Numbered from the stretch's first letter, positions 20,124-30,616 are shown. The stretch is 64,000 bases of DNA from Nonomuraea zeae (GCF_005889725.1 NZ_VCKX01000015.1:24882-88881), one strand, 5' to 3'. The notes: a model not told the origin generated them from the sequence alone. A program made the numbers and translations.

Positions 20124-21065
20124 CTAGCGGGGGTTGCGTACGGATCGGAGCTCAAGAGGCAGCGAGAACGTGAGGGTCTCCTCGGTCAAGGTCACGGGCT
20201 CCACGTCGGCGAACCCGCGGGTGGCGAGCCAGTCGATTAAGTCCTCGACCAGCCGTTCGGGGACGGAGGCGCCGGAGGTGACCCCGACGGTCTCCACGCC
20301 TTCCAACCACCGCTCGTCGGCGTCGGCGGCCCTGTCGACCAGGTAGGCCGCGTCCGCGCCCGCGTGCCGGGCGACCTCCACCAGCCGCTGGGAGTTGGAG
20401 GAGTTGGCCGAGCCGACGACGATGACCAGCTCGCACTGGGGGGCGATCCTGGTGATCGCCTCCTGGCGGTTCTGGCTGGCGTAGCAGATGTCGTCGCTGG
20501 GCGGGTCGACCAGGTTGGGGAAGCGCTCGCGCAGGCTCGTGACGGCGGCCATGGTCTCGTCCACGGCCAGCGTGGTCTGCGACAGCCAGCTCACCCGTCC
20601 TGAGCCGCTCGCGGTCACCTCGTCGGGCCGCGCCGGGTCCACGACGTGGATGCGGTCTGGGGCCTCGCCGATGGTGCCCTCGACCTCCTCGTGCTCGGCG
20701 TGGCCGATGAGCACGATCTCGTAGCCCGCCCCGGCCAGGCGCGCGGCCTCCTTGTGGACCTTGGTGACCAGGGGACAGGTCGCGTCGATCGTCCGCAGCG
20801 CGCGCCGCCCGGCCTCCTCCTTGACCGCGGGGGAGACGCCGTGCGCGGAGAAGACGACCAGTGAGCCGCCGGGCACCTCGTCGAGCTCGTCGACGAAGAT
20901 CGCGCCGCGTCTGGTGAGGTCGTCGACCACGTAGGTGTTGTGGACGATCTGCTTGCGTACGTAGACGGGAGGACCGAAGCGCCTCAGCGCCTCCTCGACG
21001 GTGAGAATGGCACGTTCCACGCCCGCGCAGTAGCCGCGCGGCGCCGCCAGAAGTATCCGACCCAT
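20124..21065 (-). CDS. ispH: 4-hydroxy-3-methylbut-2-enyl diphosphate reductase
   Basis: 313 residues, full length. The three iron-sulfur cysteines are present: GYCAGVERA near residue 13, TCPLVTKVH near 97 and [11 protein letters not shown] near 190. HNTYVV and the [10 protein letters not shown] segment are typical. It makes IPP and DMAPP in the last MEP-pathway step. Sitting 12 bases after the polyprenyl synthase and 30 before a shell gene, it appears to be a dedicated copy for this locus. A housekeeping copy elsewhere is expected but cannot be checked here. Confidence 0.95.
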   Translation of the reverse strand: MGRILLAAPRGYCAGVERAILTVEEALRRFGPPVYVRKQIVHNTYVVDDLTRRGAIFVDELDEVPGGSLVVFSAHGVSPAVKEEAGRRALRTIDATCPLVTKVHKEAARLAGAGYEIVLIGHAEHEEVEGTIGEAPDRIHVVDPARPDEVTASGSGRVSWLSQTTLAVDETMAAVTSLRERFPNLVDPPSDDICYASQNRQEAITRIAPQCELVIVVGSANSSNSQRLVEVARHAGADAAYLVDRAADADERWLEGVETVGVTSGASVPERLVEDLIDWLATRGFADVEPVTLTEETLTFSLPLELRSVRNPR

Positions 21066-21077
21066 GCGGGAGACCCC

Positions 21078-22127
21078 CTACTTGGTGCGGTGCGCGAGCT
21101 GGTCGGCCAGCAGCGCCAGCGCGCTCGCGGCCTCCGGCTCCATCCGGGCCGCCACCAGTGCGGGCAGGGCTTCGCGCACGCGCTCTTCGATCATTTCCTC
21201 GACCTTGGCCAGCGCGCCGGTGTCGCGCAGGATCTGGCGCAGCTCCTCGGCGCGCTCCTCGGTCAGCGCGGGGTTGCCGTGCCAGGTCCTGAGGTGGGCG
21301 AGCTGCAGGGGCGAGGAGTGGTGGACGGCGTGCGCGAGCAGCACGGTGTGCTTGCCCTCGCGCAGGTCGTCGAGCGCCGACTTGCCGGTCTCGGCGGCGC
21401 AGCCGAACGTGCCGAGCACGTCGTCGCGCAGCTGGAACGCCTCGCCGAGCGGCAGGCCGAAGCGCGAGTAGGACTCCAGCAGCCCGATGGAGGCGCCGGC
21501 CAGCGCGCCGCCGATCTGCAGCGGCCGCTCGACGGTGTACTTGGCCGTCTTGAAGCGGATCACCGTGAGCGCCTCGTCCACGCTGGCACCCGAGCGGAGC
21601 TGGGCCAGGATGTCGAGGTACTGGCCGCTGATGACCTCGGTGCGCATGGCGTCGAAGATGTGGTGCGCCGAGCGCAGCCGCTGCGGCTCGACCCCGCACG
21701 ACGACAGCATCGTGTCGGACCAGGCCAGGCTGAGCGTGCCGAGCAGGATGCCTCCCGCCTGGCCGAACGCCTCCGCCCCCGGGCCCGCGTGCAGCCCCGC
21801 CAGGCTCCTGTGCACGGTGGCCCGCCCGCGGCGCAGCTCGCTGCCGTCCATGATGTCGTCGTGGATGAGCAGCCCGGCGTGGCACAGCTCCAGCGCCGCG
21901 GCGGCGGTGATGATCTCATCGGAGTCGCCTCCGCCCGCGCCCCGCCAGCCCCAGTAGCACAGCAGCGGCCTGATGCGCTTGCCGCCGCCGAGGATGAACT
22001 CGGTCAGCAACCGGTAGGCGGCCTCGACGTCCGGGTCGGCCACGGGCGCCCGCCAGGTCTCCAGGAAGCCCGTGAGGCGCTGGTCAATGCGTGACCCCAC
22101 ATGGTGCTGAGTGAAGCTCAGCGGCAT
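21078..22127 (-). CDS. Polyprenyl (farnesyl/geranylgeranyl) diphosphate synthase
   Basis: 349 residues; ATG 22127 has AAGGAG eight bases ahead, while GTG 22133 is too close to it. The first aspartate motif is HDDIMD; the second is RDDVLG, the form common in actinobacterial short-chain prenyl synthases. GGGKRIRPLL and the FKTAKYTVERPL stretch are conserved. It would supply farnesyl diphosphate for the terpene synthase; chain length cannot be read with certainty. First gene of the operon. Polyprenyl transferases are themselves known family-2B encapsulin cargo, so this could be cargo too. Confidence 0.92.
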   Translation of the reverse strand: MPLSFTQHHVGSRIDQRLTGFLETWRAPVADPDVEAAYRLLTEFILGGGKRIRPLLCYWGWRGAGGGDSDEIITAAAALELCHAGLLIHDDIMDGSELRRGRATVHRSLAGLHAGPGAEAFGQAGGILLGTLSLAWSDTMLSSCGVEPQRLRSAHHIFDAMRTEVISGQYLDILAQLRSGASVDEALTVIRFKTAKYTVERPLQIGGALAGASIGLLESYSRFGLPLGEAFQLRDDVLGTFGCAAETGKSALDDLREGKHTVLLAHAVHHSSPLQLAHLRTWHGNPALTEERAEELRQILRDTGALAKVEEMIEERVREALPALVAARMEPEAASALALLADQLAHRTK

Positions 22128-22250
22128 CGGCACGGCTCCTTCGGTCGCTTGTTAGCTACCAATAGTTACTCATCCAATACGGAGCGTGTAAAGTGTCTTT
22201 TGTAGCTGGAGTTTTGTTTTGCCACAGCAGTCCCACGCACCGGGGATGCC
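22128..22250. promoter_or_regulatory. Divergent control region of the terpene/encapsulin locus
   Basis: The only gap from which both the minus-strand operon and dxs-ispG can be transcribed. It is markedly AT-rich compared with its surroundings (22150-22220, with TTAGCTACCAATAGTTACTC and TTTTGTTTTG), as expected for back-to-back promoters. No firm operator dyad was identified. Confidence 0.6.
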
Positions 22251-23999
22251 ATGAAGACCTTGCTTCCCTACGTCTCGACCCCCGACGACCTGCGCGCCCT
22301 GCCCGCCGAGCTGCTGCCGGAGCTGGCCGGCGAGATCCGCGGCTTCCTGATCGACAAGGTGAGCGCCAGAGGCGGCCACCTCGGCTCCAACCTCGGCATC
22401 GTCGAGCTCACGATCGCGCTGCACCGGGTCTTCCGCTCGCCCGACGACGCGATCGTGTTCGACACCGGCCATCAGGCCTACGTACACAAGATCCTCACCG
22501 GCCGGCGCGCCGCCTTCGACTCGCTGCGCTGCCGCGGCGGCCTCAGCGGCTACCCGAGCAGGGAGGAGTCGGCGCACGACCACCTGGACAGCTCGCACGC
22601 CTCCACGGCGCTCGCCTACGCCGACGGCATGGCCAAGGCCCGCAGGCTCGCGGGCGACGAGACGCGGGCCGTGGTCGCGGTGGTGGGCGACGGCGCGCTC
22701 ACCGGCGGCGTGGCCTGGGAGGCGCTCAACAACCTGGGCGCGGCCAGGCAGCGTCCCGTCATCGTGGTGCTCAACGACAACGGCCGCTCCTACGCGCCGA
22801 CCCACGGCGGCTGGGCCGACCACCTCGCCCGGCTGCGCGGCGGCGGCGGGGCGACCGTCTTCGAGAGCCTCGGCCTGCGCTATCTGGGCCCCGTGGACGG
22901 TCATGACATCCCCGCGCTGGAGCGGGCCATGCGGGCGGCGCGCGAGCTGCGCGCGCCGGTCGTGGTCCACTGCGTCACCCGCAAGGGCCGCGGCTACGGC
23001 CCCGCCGAGCAGGATCTCGACGAGCACCTGCACGCGATCCCGGTCACCGACCCCGAGTCCGGCAAGCCCGTCAGCCCGGGCGGGAGCACCTGGACGCAGG
23101 TGTTCTCGCAGCAGCTCTGCGAGCTCGGCGCGCGCCGCCGCGACCTGGTCGCCATCACCGCGGCCATGCCGGGGCCGACCGGGCTGGCCTCCTTCGGCCG
23201 GCGCTTCCCCGAGCGCATGTTCGACGTCGGCATCGCCGAGCAGCAGGCGCTGGCCTCGGCCGCGGGGATGGCCATGAGCGGCCTGCATCCCGTGGTCGCG
23301 ATCTACGCCACGTTCCTCAACCGCGCCTTCGGCCAGGTGCTGATGGACGTCGCGCTGCACCGGCTGCCCGTGACGCTCGTGCTCGACCGGGCCGGGATCA
23401 CCGGGCCCGACGGGCCCAGCCATCACGGCATGTGGGACCTCGCGGCGCTGGCCGCCGTGCCGGGCATGCGGGTGACCGCGCCGCGTGACGCCGTACGCCT
23501 GTGCGAGCTGCTGGAGGAGGCCGTCGAGCACGACGGCCCGACGGCGCTGCGCTTCCCCAAGGCCGCGGTCGAGGCGGCGATCCCGCCCGTGGGCAGCGCC
23601 GGCGGCGTGGACGTGCTGTCCAGCACCGGTCAGGACGTGTGCCTGGTCGCCGTCGGCCCGATGGCCGGGCCCTGCCTGAGCGCCGCCGCGCTGCTGTCGG
23701 CGGCGGGCGCCGGCGTGACCGTGGTGGATCCGCGCTGGGTCATCCCGGTCTCCGCCGGCCTGCGCGAGGTCGTCCGCGACAGCAGGCTCGTCGTCACGGT
23801 CGAGGACGGCATCGCCGCGTCAGGGGCCGGCGCCCTGCTCAGGCAGGTGTGCCGGCCCGGCCAGCACGTGCTCAACCTGGGCCTGCCGTGCGCGTTCATC
23901 GCGCAGGGCACCAGGTCCGAGCTGCTCACCGAGGCCGGGCTGACCGGCCAGGGCGTCGCGCACGCCGTCAGACAGGAGCTGAACAGATGGCCGCTGTGA
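22251..23999 (+). CDS. dxs: 1-deoxy-D-xylulose-5-phosphate synthase
   Basis: 582 residues, somewhat shorter than the common 620-640. Thiamine diphosphate motif [16 protein letters not shown] and the upstream [22 protein letters not shown] and [13 protein letters not shown] segments are intact, as are [16 protein letters not shown] and [16 protein letters not shown]. It makes the committed precursor of the MEP pathway. Divergent from the encapsulin operon and overlapping ispG by 13 bases. The shortening is mainly in the linker after the first domain; catalytic residues seem present, so it should be active. Confidence 0.95.
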   Translation: MKTLLPYVSTPDDLRALPAELLPELAGEIRGFLIDKVSARGGHLGSNLGIVELTIALHRVFRSPDDAIVFDTGHQAYVHKILTGRRAAFDSLRCRGGLSGYPSREESAHDHLDSSHASTALAYADGMAKARRLAGDETRAVVAVVGDGALTGGVAWEALNNLGAARQRPVIVVLNDNGRSYAPTHGGWADHLARLRGGGGATVFESLGLRYLGPVDGHDIPALERAMRAARELRAPVVVHCVTRKGRGYGPAEQDLDEHLHAIPVTDPESGKPVSPGGSTWTQVFSQQLCELGARRRDLVAITAAMPGPTGLASFGRRFPERMFDVGIAEQQALASAAGMAMSGLHPVVAIYATFLNRAFGQVLMDVALHRLPVTLVLDRAGITGPDGPSHHGMWDLAALAAVPGMRVTAPRDAVRLCELLEEAVEHDGPTALRFPKAAVEAAIPPVGSAGGVDVLSSTGQDVCLVAVGPMAGPCLSAAALLSAAGAGVTVVDPRWVIPVSAGLREVVRDSRLVVTVEDGIAASGAGALLRQVCRPGQHVLNLGLPCAFIAQGTRSELLTEAGLTGQGVAHAVRQELNRWPL

Positions 24000-25102
24000 A
24001 CCTCGGGCTCCCGCCCGTACGCCGCTCCCGCCGCGTCTCCCGCCAGGTCATGGTCGCGAACGTGCCGGTCGGCGGCGACGCGCCGGTCTCTGTGCAGTCG
24101 ATGACCACGACGGTCACGGCCGACGTGGACGCCACGCTGCAGCAGATCGCGGAGCTGACCGCGGCGGGCTGCCAGATCGTCAGGGTGGCCGTGCCGACCC
24201 AGGACGACGCCGACGCGCTGCCCGCCATCGCCGCGAGGTCGCAGATCCCGGTGATCGCGGACATCCACTTCCAGCCGCGTTACGTGTTCGCGGCCATCCG
24301 GGCGGGCTGCGCGGCCGTCCGCGTCAATCCCGGCAACATCAAGAAATTCGACGACAAGGTGGGCGAGATCGCGCGGGCCGCGGCGGACTGCGGCGTGCCG
24401 ATCAGGATCGGCGTCAACGCCGGCTCGCTCGACCCCAGGCTGCTGGACAAGCACGGCAAGGCCACCCCCGAGGCGCTGGTGGAGTCGGCGCTGTGGGAGT
24501 GCTCGCTGTTCGAGGAGCATGGGTTCCGCGAGCTGAAGATCTCGGTCAAGCACCACGACCCGCAGGTGATGGTCGCGGCCTACCGGCTGCTGGCCAGGAG
24601 CTGCGACTATCCGCTGCACCTGGGCGTGACCGAGGCCGGGCCGCTCATGCAGGGCACGATCAAGTCGGCGGTGGCCTTCGGGCTGCTGCTCGACGAGGGC
24701 ATCGGCGACACGATCAGGGTCTCGCTGTCCGCGCCTCCGGTGGAGGAGGTCAAGGTGGGGATCGGCATCCTGGAGTCGCTGGGGCTGCGGCGGCGCAGCC
24801 TGGAGATCGTCTCCTGCCCGTCCTGCGGGCGGGCCCAGGTCGACGTCTACACGCTGGCGGACCGGGTGACGGCCGCGCTCGACGGGTTCCCCCACCCCTT
24901 GCGGGTGGCGGTCATGGGCTGCGTGGTCAACGGGCCGGGCGAGGCCCGCGAGGCGGACCTGGGCGTGGCCTCGGGCAACGGCAAGGGGCAGATCTTCGTC
25001 AGGGGCGAGGTCGTCAAGACCGTCCCCGAGTCGCAGATCGTGGAGACGCTGGTCGAGGAGGCCATGCGCATCGCGGAGGAGCAGGAGGCCGCCCGGCCGT
25101 AG
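23987..25102 (+). CDS. ispG: (E)-4-hydroxy-3-methylbut-2-enyl-diphosphate synthase
   Basis: 371 residues from ATG 23987, with CAGGAG ahead inside the dxs coding sequence. A TIM-barrel N-terminal part ([18 protein letters not shown] [27 protein letters not shown]) is followed by the Fe-S domain with CPSCGR and CVVNGPGEA (the ligands and catalytic Glu). It converts MEcPP to HMBPP, the substrate of the IspH encoded across the divergent promoter. Confidence 0.95.
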   Translation: MAAVNLGLPPVRRSRRVSRQVMVANVPVGGDAPVSVQSMTTTVTADVDATLQQIAELTAAGCQIVRVAVPTQDDADALPAIAARSQIPVIADIHFQPRYVFAAIRAGCAAVRVNPGNIKKFDDKVGEIARAAADCGVPIRIGVNAGSLDPRLLDKHGKATPEALVESALWECSLFEEHGFRELKISVKHHDPQVMVAAYRLLARSCDYPLHLGVTEAGPLMQGTIKSAVAFGLLLDEGIGDTIRVSLSAPPVEEVKVGIGILESLGLRRRSLEIVSCPSCGRAQVDVYTLADRVTAALDGFPHPLRVAVMGCVVNGPGEAREADLGVASGNGKGQIFVRGEVVKTVPESQIVETLVEEAMRIAEEQEAARP

Positions 25103-25110
25103 CCCGCGGT

Positions 25111-25134
25111 GCCGGGCGGGCCTCCCGCTCCGGC
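25111..25134. terminator. Hairpin between ispG and the convergent protease gene
   Basis: GCCGG-GCGGG, loop CCT plus, CCCGC-(T)-CCGGC: a 10-bp stem with one bulged base, ending one base short of the protease stop codon. Likely bidirectional terminator without a T-run. Confidence 0.6.
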
Positions 25135-25135
25135 C

Positions 25136-26509
25136 CTAGACGCGCTGCCAGAGCGCGGGCACGTTCGGCGGCTCCCAGCCCGCCTGCGAGGTGTGCCCCT
25201 GGAGGCACCGGTACGCCGCCCCGCCGTAGGTCACCGTGGCGCCGGTCGCGTACGCGGTGTTCGGGGCCCACGTGCCGCCCGGGTTCGTCGGCGAGACGGT
25301 CGGCGAGCCCGTGCCGCCGCCGCCCTGGGTGGCGAGGGTCAGGCCGTAGGCGGACAGGATCTCGTTGACCGGCTGGAAGTACGTGGTCCCGCCCGAGCCG
25401 CAGTTGCCCGAGCCGCCGGACGTGACGCCCTGGGCCTGGTCGCCCGAGATGAACGAGCCGCCCGAGTCGCCGGGCTCCGCGCACACGTTGGTCCTGGTCA
25501 CGCCGGAGACCGTGCCCTGCGAGTAGGTGACGCTGGTGTTGAGCTGCTGCACCGAGCCGCAGTGGTACTGCGTGGTCGATCCGGACCGGCAGATCGAGGA
25601 GCCGACCTGGGCGACCGTGGAGCCGCGCACCGGCAGGACGCCCGAGCCGTAGGCGTTCACCACGCCGACCGGGGTCCACTGGGAGTTGACCTCGATCCAG
25701 GAGTAGTCGTTGCCGGGGAAGGAGGACCCGCGGAAGGTGCCCTGGGCGACCCTGTTGGAGCCCGACGTGCTCGCGCCGGTGCTGCCACAGTGCCCGGCGC
25801 TGACGAAGCCGCCCTGCGAGCCCGCCTTGGTCACGGAGAACCCGACCGAGCAGCGCGAGCCCGAGCCGATGTAGTAGGCGTCGCCGCCGCGCACGTCGTA
25901 GTAGGTGACCGGCCGCTCGTCCGAGCGCACGACGCGGACGGCCGAGACGTCGGCGCCGCTGGCCTTCACCCAGGCGGCCGCCTTGGCGGGGGTGGAGGTC
26001 AGGACGGCGACGGAGTTCTCGACGACGTCCACGTACCAGACGGGGGCGGTCCGCGGCGCCGCGGCCGCGGCCCGGTCGAGGGTGGCCTTGACCTGGTCGA
26101 GCCGGGCGAGCGAGCGGGTGACCACGCGGGCCTCGACGCCGGCCGCGGTGATGGCCGCCGCCTGCGCGGGGTCGGTGGTGGCGGTGACGGGGGTGGCGGT
26201 CGGGCCGGTGACCCAGCTGCCGCCGTAGGAGGCCCCGAGCAGCGCCTTCAGCCGGGGCTCCACGCCGGCCGCGGCGGCCTCGTTGACCAGGCGGGCGGCA
26301 GCCTGCTCGGAGGTGAGGCCGAGGTCGCGGCCGAGCGCGTCCACCAGGCCCCGCGGGGGGTCGGCCGTGGCGGACGCGCTCGCCAGGGCCATGGCGTAGA
26401 GGTTGTCGTCTCGGGTTGAGGCGCCGCCGGCGGCCAGCGCGACGGCCGGGACGGTGATGAGGGTGACGGTTAACGCGACGGCGGCCGTCACGGTCTTTCT
26501 GCGGAGCAT
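25136..26509 (-). CDS. Secreted trypsin-like serine protease (S1E, streptogrisin-like) with chitin-binding module
   Basis: 457 residues from ATG 26509 (GGAGAG six bases ahead). Signal peptide MLRRKTVTAAVALTV...ALA; then a propeptide of about 150 residues (alpha-lytic protease type); then the protease with His in SAGHCG, Asp in PGNDYSWI and Ser in PGDSGGSF. A short linker (SPTVSPTNPGG) leads to a C-terminal CBM5/12-like module of about 45 residues (WAPNTAYATGATVTYGG, YRCLQGHTSQAGWEP). It is an exported, self-activating protease that probably attaches to chitin. Confidence 0.92.
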   Translation of the reverse strand: MLRRKTVTAAVALTVTLITVPAVALAAGGASTRDDNLYAMALASASATADPPRGLVDALGRDLGLTSEQAAARLVNEAAAAGVEPRLKALLGASYGGSWVTGPTATPVTATTDPAQAAAITAAGVEARVVTRSLARLDQVKATLDRAAAAAPRTAPVWYVDVVENSVAVLTSTPAKAAAWVKASGADVSAVRVVRSDERPVTYYDVRGGDAYYIGSGSRCSVGFSVTKAGSQGGFVSAGHCGSTGASTSGSNRVAQGTFRGSSFPGNDYSWIEVNSQWTPVGVVNAYGSGVLPVRGSTVAQVGSSICRSGSTTQYHCGSVQQLNTSVTYSQGTVSGVTRTNVCAEPGDSGGSFISGDQAQGVTSGGSGNCGSGGTTYFQPVNEILSAYGLTLATQGGGGTGSPTVSPTNPGGTWAPNTAYATGATVTYGGAAYRCLQGHTSQAGWEPPNVPALWQRV

Positions 26510-26677
26510 CGGTGACTCTCCTCGTACTGGGGGGTGCCGCCACGGTACGTGCTCGAACACGAGGAGTGGTCGTGTCAAAAGACCCCTATCGCGGTGTTAT
26601 GCCAGGCGGAACGCCAGGCTGTTTGATGCTCTATGTGGGGGTATGCGGCATTTGTGCACCTGCGGTGAGGAGACACC

Positions 26678-27859
26678 ATGAAGGCAGTCACCTGGCACGG
26701 CAAGCGCGACGTACGAGTCGAGGAGGTCCCCGACCCCGTCATCAAGGAGCCCAACGACGCGGTCATCCGCGTGACCAGCACCGGGATCTGCGGCTCCGAC
26801 CTGCACCTGTACGAAGTGCTCGGCCCCTTCATGGCCGACGGCGACATCCTCGGGCACGAGCCGATGGGCATCGTCGAAGAGGTGGGGCCCGCGATCAGCA
26901 CGCTCAAGCCCGGTGACCGCGTGGTCATCCCGTTCAACATCTCCTGCGGCCACTGCCACATGTGCGGCCTGGAGCTGTACGCACAATGCGAGACCACCCA
27001 GGTGCGCGAGCAGGGCACGGGAGCGGCCCTGTTCGGCTACACGAAGCTCTACGGCCGGGTCCCCGGCGGGCAGGCCGAGTACCTGAGGGTCCCCGAGGCC
27101 CAGTTCGGCCCGATCAGGGTGCCGGCCGGGCCGCCGGACGAGCGGTTCGTGTACCTGTCCGACGTGCTGCCCACCTCCTGGCAGGCCGTGGCGTTCGCGG
27201 ACATCCCCGAGCGCGGCAGCGTCACCGTCTTCGGCCTCGGCCCCATCGGCCAGATGAGCGCCCGCATCGCCCGCCACCTCGGCCACCGGGTGATCGGCGT
27301 GGACGGCGTCACCGAGCGGCTGGAGATGGCCCGCCGCCACGGCATCGAGGTCGTCGACGCGAGCGAGGTCATGAACGTCCCCGCGGAGATCCGCGACCTG
27401 ACCTCGGGGCGCGGCACCGACTCGGTCATCGACGCGGTCGGCATGGAGGCGCACGGCTCGCCCGCCGCCAAGCTGGCCCAGACGCTCACGGGGATGCTGC
27501 CCGACGCGGTGGCCGCACCGCTGATGTCGAACGTGGGCATCGACCGCCTCGCCGCGCTCAACCAGGCCATCGACTCCGTACGCAGGGGCGGCGTCATCTC
27601 CGTCGTCGGCGTGTACGGCGGCATGACGGACCCGATGCCCATGCTGCGCATGTTCGACAAGGGCATCACGCTGCGCATGGGACAGGCTCACGTCAAGCGG
27701 TGGATCAGCGCGCTCATGCCGCTGGTGACCGACGATGCCGATCCGCTCGGCGTGCTGGACCTGACCACTCACCGCCTGCCGCTGGATCAGGCACCGGCTG
27801 GGTATGAGATGTTCCAAAAGAAGGCAGATGGCGCGGTCAAGATCCTCCTCCAGCCGTAA
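26678..27859 (+). CDS. Zinc-dependent alcohol dehydrogenase (formaldehyde-dehydrogenase-like)
   Basis: 393 residues. Catalytic zinc ligands in GICGSDLH and GHEPMG, a structural-type cysteine run in CGHCHMCGLELYAQC, and the nucleotide-binding FGLGPIGQM. The long insert after the cofactor fold and overall length place it with glutathione-independent formaldehyde/threonine dehydrogenase-like proteins common in actinomycetes. Substrate unknown. GAGGAGAC precedes the ATG. The epimerase follows after 52 bases, so an operon is possible. Confidence 0.9.
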   Translation: MKAVTWHGKRDVRVEEVPDPVIKEPNDAVIRVTSTGICGSDLHLYEVLGPFMADGDILGHEPMGIVEEVGPAISTLKPGDRVVIPFNISCGHCHMCGLELYAQCETTQVREQGTGAALFGYTKLYGRVPGGQAEYLRVPEAQFGPIRVPAGPPDERFVYLSDVLPTSWQAVAFADIPERGSVTVFGLGPIGQMSARIARHLGHRVIGVDGVTERLEMARRHGIEVVDASEVMNVPAEIRDLTSGRGTDSVIDAVGMEAHGSPAAKLAQTLTGMLPDAVAAPLMSNVGIDRLAALNQAIDSVRRGGVISVVGVYGGMTDPMPMLRMFDKGITLRMGQAHVKRWISALMPLVTDDADPLGVLDLTTHRLPLDQAPAGYEMFQKKADGAVKILLQP

Positions 27860-27911
27860 CCTGGCAGGTCAGCAGGGTTTCGCGGCCCTGGGAGAGGGCA
27901 GCGGAGCGTTC

Positions 27912-28961
27912 ATGAGAGTCGTTGTGGTGGGGGCTACCGGTAACGTCGGCACCAGCGTGGTACGCGCGCTGTCCACGGACGACGACGTGACCTCGATCGT
28001 GGGGGTCGCGCGCCGGTTGCCCGGCTGGCGGGTCGACCGCACCGACTGGCGGCAGGCCGACGTGGCCACCGACGACCTCGCGCGGATCTTCGAGGGCGCG
28101 GACGCCGTGGTCCATCTCGCCTGGCTCTTCCAGCCGACCAGGAGCCCGGCGGTGACCTGGCGGGCGAACGTGCTCGGCAGCATGCGCGTGTTCCGGGCGG
28201 CGGCGGAGGCGGGGGTGTCCGCGCTGATCCACGCCTCGTCCGTGGGGGCGTACTCGCCGGGGCCCAAGGACCGGCCGGTGGACGAGAGCTGGCCCACGCA
28301 CGGCTGGCCGGGCGCCGCGTACGGGCGCGAGAAGGCCTACGTGGAGCGGGTGCTCGACGTCTTCGAGCACGATCACCCGAACATCCGGGTGGTGCGCATG
28401 CGCCCGGGATTCATCTTCCAGCGGGCGGCCGCGACCGAGCAGCGCAGGCTGTTCGGCGGGCCGTTCGTGCCGCGGCGGCTGATGCGGGCGGGCCGGATCC
28501 CGTTCGTGCCGGACATCCCCGGGCTGCGGCTGCAGGTCCTGCACGCCGACGATGCGGCGCAGGCGTACCGGCTGGCCGTGACGAAACCCGTGCGAGGGGC
28601 GTTCAACCTGGCCGCCGAGCCCGTGCTCGACGCGCACGACCTGGCCCAGCTGCTCGGCGCGCGCACAGTCCCGGTCCCGCAGGGCGTGGCCAGGGCGGCC
28701 GTGGCGGCCGGCTGGCACCTGCGGCTCGTGGCCGCCGCGCCCGGCCTGCTCGAACTGGCCCTGCACATCCCCGTGATGCGAATGGACCGTGCCAAAGAGG
28801 TGCTGGGCTGGACGCCGCGGCGCTCGTCGTGGGACGCGGTGCGCGAGCTGTTCGAGGGGCTGCACGACGGCGCCGGCATGGACACCGCGCCGCTCGCTCC
28901 CGACGGAGGTCCGGCCGGCCGGGTCAAGGAGCTGGCCAGTGGCATGGGCGGACGTCCATGA
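27912..28961 (+). CDS. NAD-dependent epimerase/dehydratase (extended SDR)
   Basis: 349 residues from ATG 27912. The Rossmann motif is VVVGATGNVGTSVV at the N-terminus; the catalytic YxxxK reads YGREK, preceded by the Ser in HASSVGAYS. The C-terminal half is variable. Cofactor use is clear but the sugar or other substrate is not. Confidence 0.88.
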   Translation: MRVVVVGATGNVGTSVVRALSTDDDVTSIVGVARRLPGWRVDRTDWRQADVATDDLARIFEGADAVVHLAWLFQPTRSPAVTWRANVLGSMRVFRAAAEAGVSALIHASSVGAYSPGPKDRPVDESWPTHGWPGAAYGREKAYVERVLDVFEHDHPNIRVVRMRPGFIFQRAAATEQRRLFGGPFVPRRLMRAGRIPFVPDIPGLRLQVLHADDAAQAYRLAVTKPVRGAFNLAAEPVLDAHDLAQLLGARTVPVPQGVARAAVAAGWHLRLVAAAPGLLELALHIPVMRMDRAKEVLGWTPRRSSWDAVRELFEGLHDGAGMDTAPLAPDGGPAGRVKELASGMGGRP

Positions 28962-29182
28962 TGACTGCGGCGTGTAATTCCTTCTTGCCAGGGAAGTAGG
29001 AGGGTACGCGAGGTCCAGAAGTGCGGCCCTGCGTGTCGGTTGACACGGAGGAGCGCCATGGATCTCAGGCACGGACCGGCTCTCAGCACAGGCAGGCCGT
29101 GCCCTCTCTCTTTTTCAGGCAAGGCGCTCCACCTGGTGGTTCCGCGCGTCGGCGGGTCCCGGCAAGGTGGAAGGAGACTGCC

Positions 29183-29656
29183 ATGCGCACCCTTCTGACC
29201 CAGCCCTTCAACTTCCGCGATGTCACCAAGCTGCGCCGTGAGGTCGCCGCACAGGCGGCGAACTGCGGGCTGAGCGGTCCCCGGCTGGACGACTTCGTCC
29301 TGGCCGTGCACGAGAGCGTGGTGAACGCCGTGGAGCACGGCGGCGGTCACGGGCACTTCAGGCTGTGGACGGTCGACGGGATCATCCGCTCGGAGACGAC
29401 CGACCGGGGAGCGGGCATCCCGGACGGCTATCTCAACGGCCACCGGCGGCCGTCCGACATGTCCTACACCGGCAGGGGGATCTACCTCATCCGCCGGTTG
29501 TGCGACACGGCCGACTTCGACACGGGGCCGCGCGGCACCAAGGTCCGGCTCACCATGCGGTTACCGAAGGGGCCGGATCGCAGCACGCACGGGGCCATGA
29601 GACGGATCAGGGTCACGGCGACGCCCCAGCGCCTGCTCGGCCGCTTCGTCGCCTGA
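29183..29656 (+). CDS. ATP-binding anti-sigma factor/kinase (RsbW/SpoIIAB-like)
   Basis: 157 residues from ATG 29183, AAGGAG 7 bases ahead. HATPase_c boxes: N box HESVVNAVEHGGG, G1 TDRGAGIP, G2 GRGIYLIRRLCD. Such proteins bind a sigma factor or phosphorylate a STAS antagonist. Candidate partners in the window are the STAS proteins at 14722 and 52988, both of which keep the acceptor Ser; pairing is conjecture. The 220 bases upstream hold no convincing gene, only a poor frame from ATG 29058. Confidence 0.85.
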   Translation: MRTLLTQPFNFRDVTKLRREVAAQAANCGLSGPRLDDFVLAVHESVVNAVEHGGGHGHFRLWTVDGIIRSETTDRGAGIPDGYLNGHRRPSDMSYTGRGIYLIRRLCDTADFDTGPRGTKVRLTMRLPKGPDRSTHGAMRRIRVTATPQRLLGRFVA

Positions 29657-29716
29657 TCCGGGCGCCCGCCGCCGCCGCCCGGCTGACCTGGCCCGCCGCC
29701 GGGTAGGCTCGCGTAC

Positions 29717-30616
29717 GTGAGCGGCGACATGCCTTCCCCAGGGATCATCTCCCCGGTCCGGCGCATCGGGCGGCGGGAGTTCGATTTCGAGCGCCAGATC
29801 GCCATCATGGCCATCGTCAACAGGACCCCCAATTCCTTCCACGACCAGGGCCGCACCTACGAGCTCGACCGGGCCGTCGCGGCCGCCGTGAAAGCCGTGG
29901 ACGACGGGGCCGACTGGGTGGACATCGGCGGATTCGCCTTCAGCGCGGCCCAGGCGCAGATCGGCGCCGAGGAGGAGATCGAGCGGGTCGTCCCCGTCAT
30001 CGCCGAGGTCAGAGCCGCCACCGACGCCGTGATCTCCGTGGACACCCACCGGGCCGCGGTGGCGCAGGCGGCCATCGAGGCCGGCGCCGACGTCATCAAC
30101 GACACCAACGGCCTGCGCGAGCCCGGCATCGCCGAGGTCGCGGCCGAGGCCGGCGTCACCGTGATCGTCACCCACAGCCTCGGCGGGCCCGGCAGGCGGG
30201 TCTTCCGGCCGAGCTATTCCGACGTCGTCTCCGAGGTGGCGGGCTTCCTGCGCGAGCGGGTCTCGTTCGCGCTGAAGGCGGGGATCGCCGCCGACCGGAT
30301 CATCATCGATCCCGGGCACGACCTGAACAAGAACACCTTCCACTCCCTGGAGCTGACGCGCCGGCTGGAGGAGATCACCGCGATCGGCTACCCGACGCTG
30401 GTGGCGCTGTCCAACAAGGACTTCATCGGGGAGACGCTCGACCGTCCGCAGGGGGAGCGGACCGAGGGCACGATCGCCGCCAACGTCCTGTCCATCGTCA
30501 AGGGCGCCCGCATCCTGCGCGTGCACGACGTGGCCGCGGCGGTGGCGTCCGTCCGCATGACCGAGGCCGTGCTCGGCTGGCGCGGCCCGATCGCCCCAAG
30601 TCACAATCTGGCGTGA
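29717..30616 (+). CDS. Dihydropteroate synthase-like protein, FolP2 type
   Basis: 299 residues from GTG 29717 (ATG 29729 is the alternative). The pterin-binding barrel is recognisable: IMAIVNRTPNSF, ISVDTHRA, INDTNG, IIDPGHDLNKNT and ALSNKDFIGETL. These variants match mycobacterial FolP2 rather than FolP1. FolP2 is reported to lack dihydropteroate synthase activity, so folate synthesis should not be assumed. It is followed after 10 bases by the DUF1992 gene. Confidence 0.8.
   Translation: MSGDMPSPGIISPVRRIGRREFDFERQIAIMAIVNRTPNSFHDQGRTYELDRAVAAAVKAVDDGADWVDIGGFAFSAAQAQIGAEEEIERVVPVIAEVRAATDAVISVDTHRAAVAQAAIEAGADVINDTNGLREPGIAEVAAEAGVTVIVTHSLGGPGRRVFRPSYSDVVSEVAGFLRERVSFALKAGIAADRIIIDPGHDLNKNTFHSLELTRRLEEITAIGYPTLVALSNKDFIGETLDRPQGERTEGTIAANVLSIVKGARILRVHDVAAAVASVRMTEAVLGWRGPIAPSHNLA

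Noticed and set aside
29058..29200. Small gene ahead of the RsbW-like gene
   Set aside because: ATG 29058 opens a short frame through the ribosome binding site of the real gene, with no recognisable peptide.
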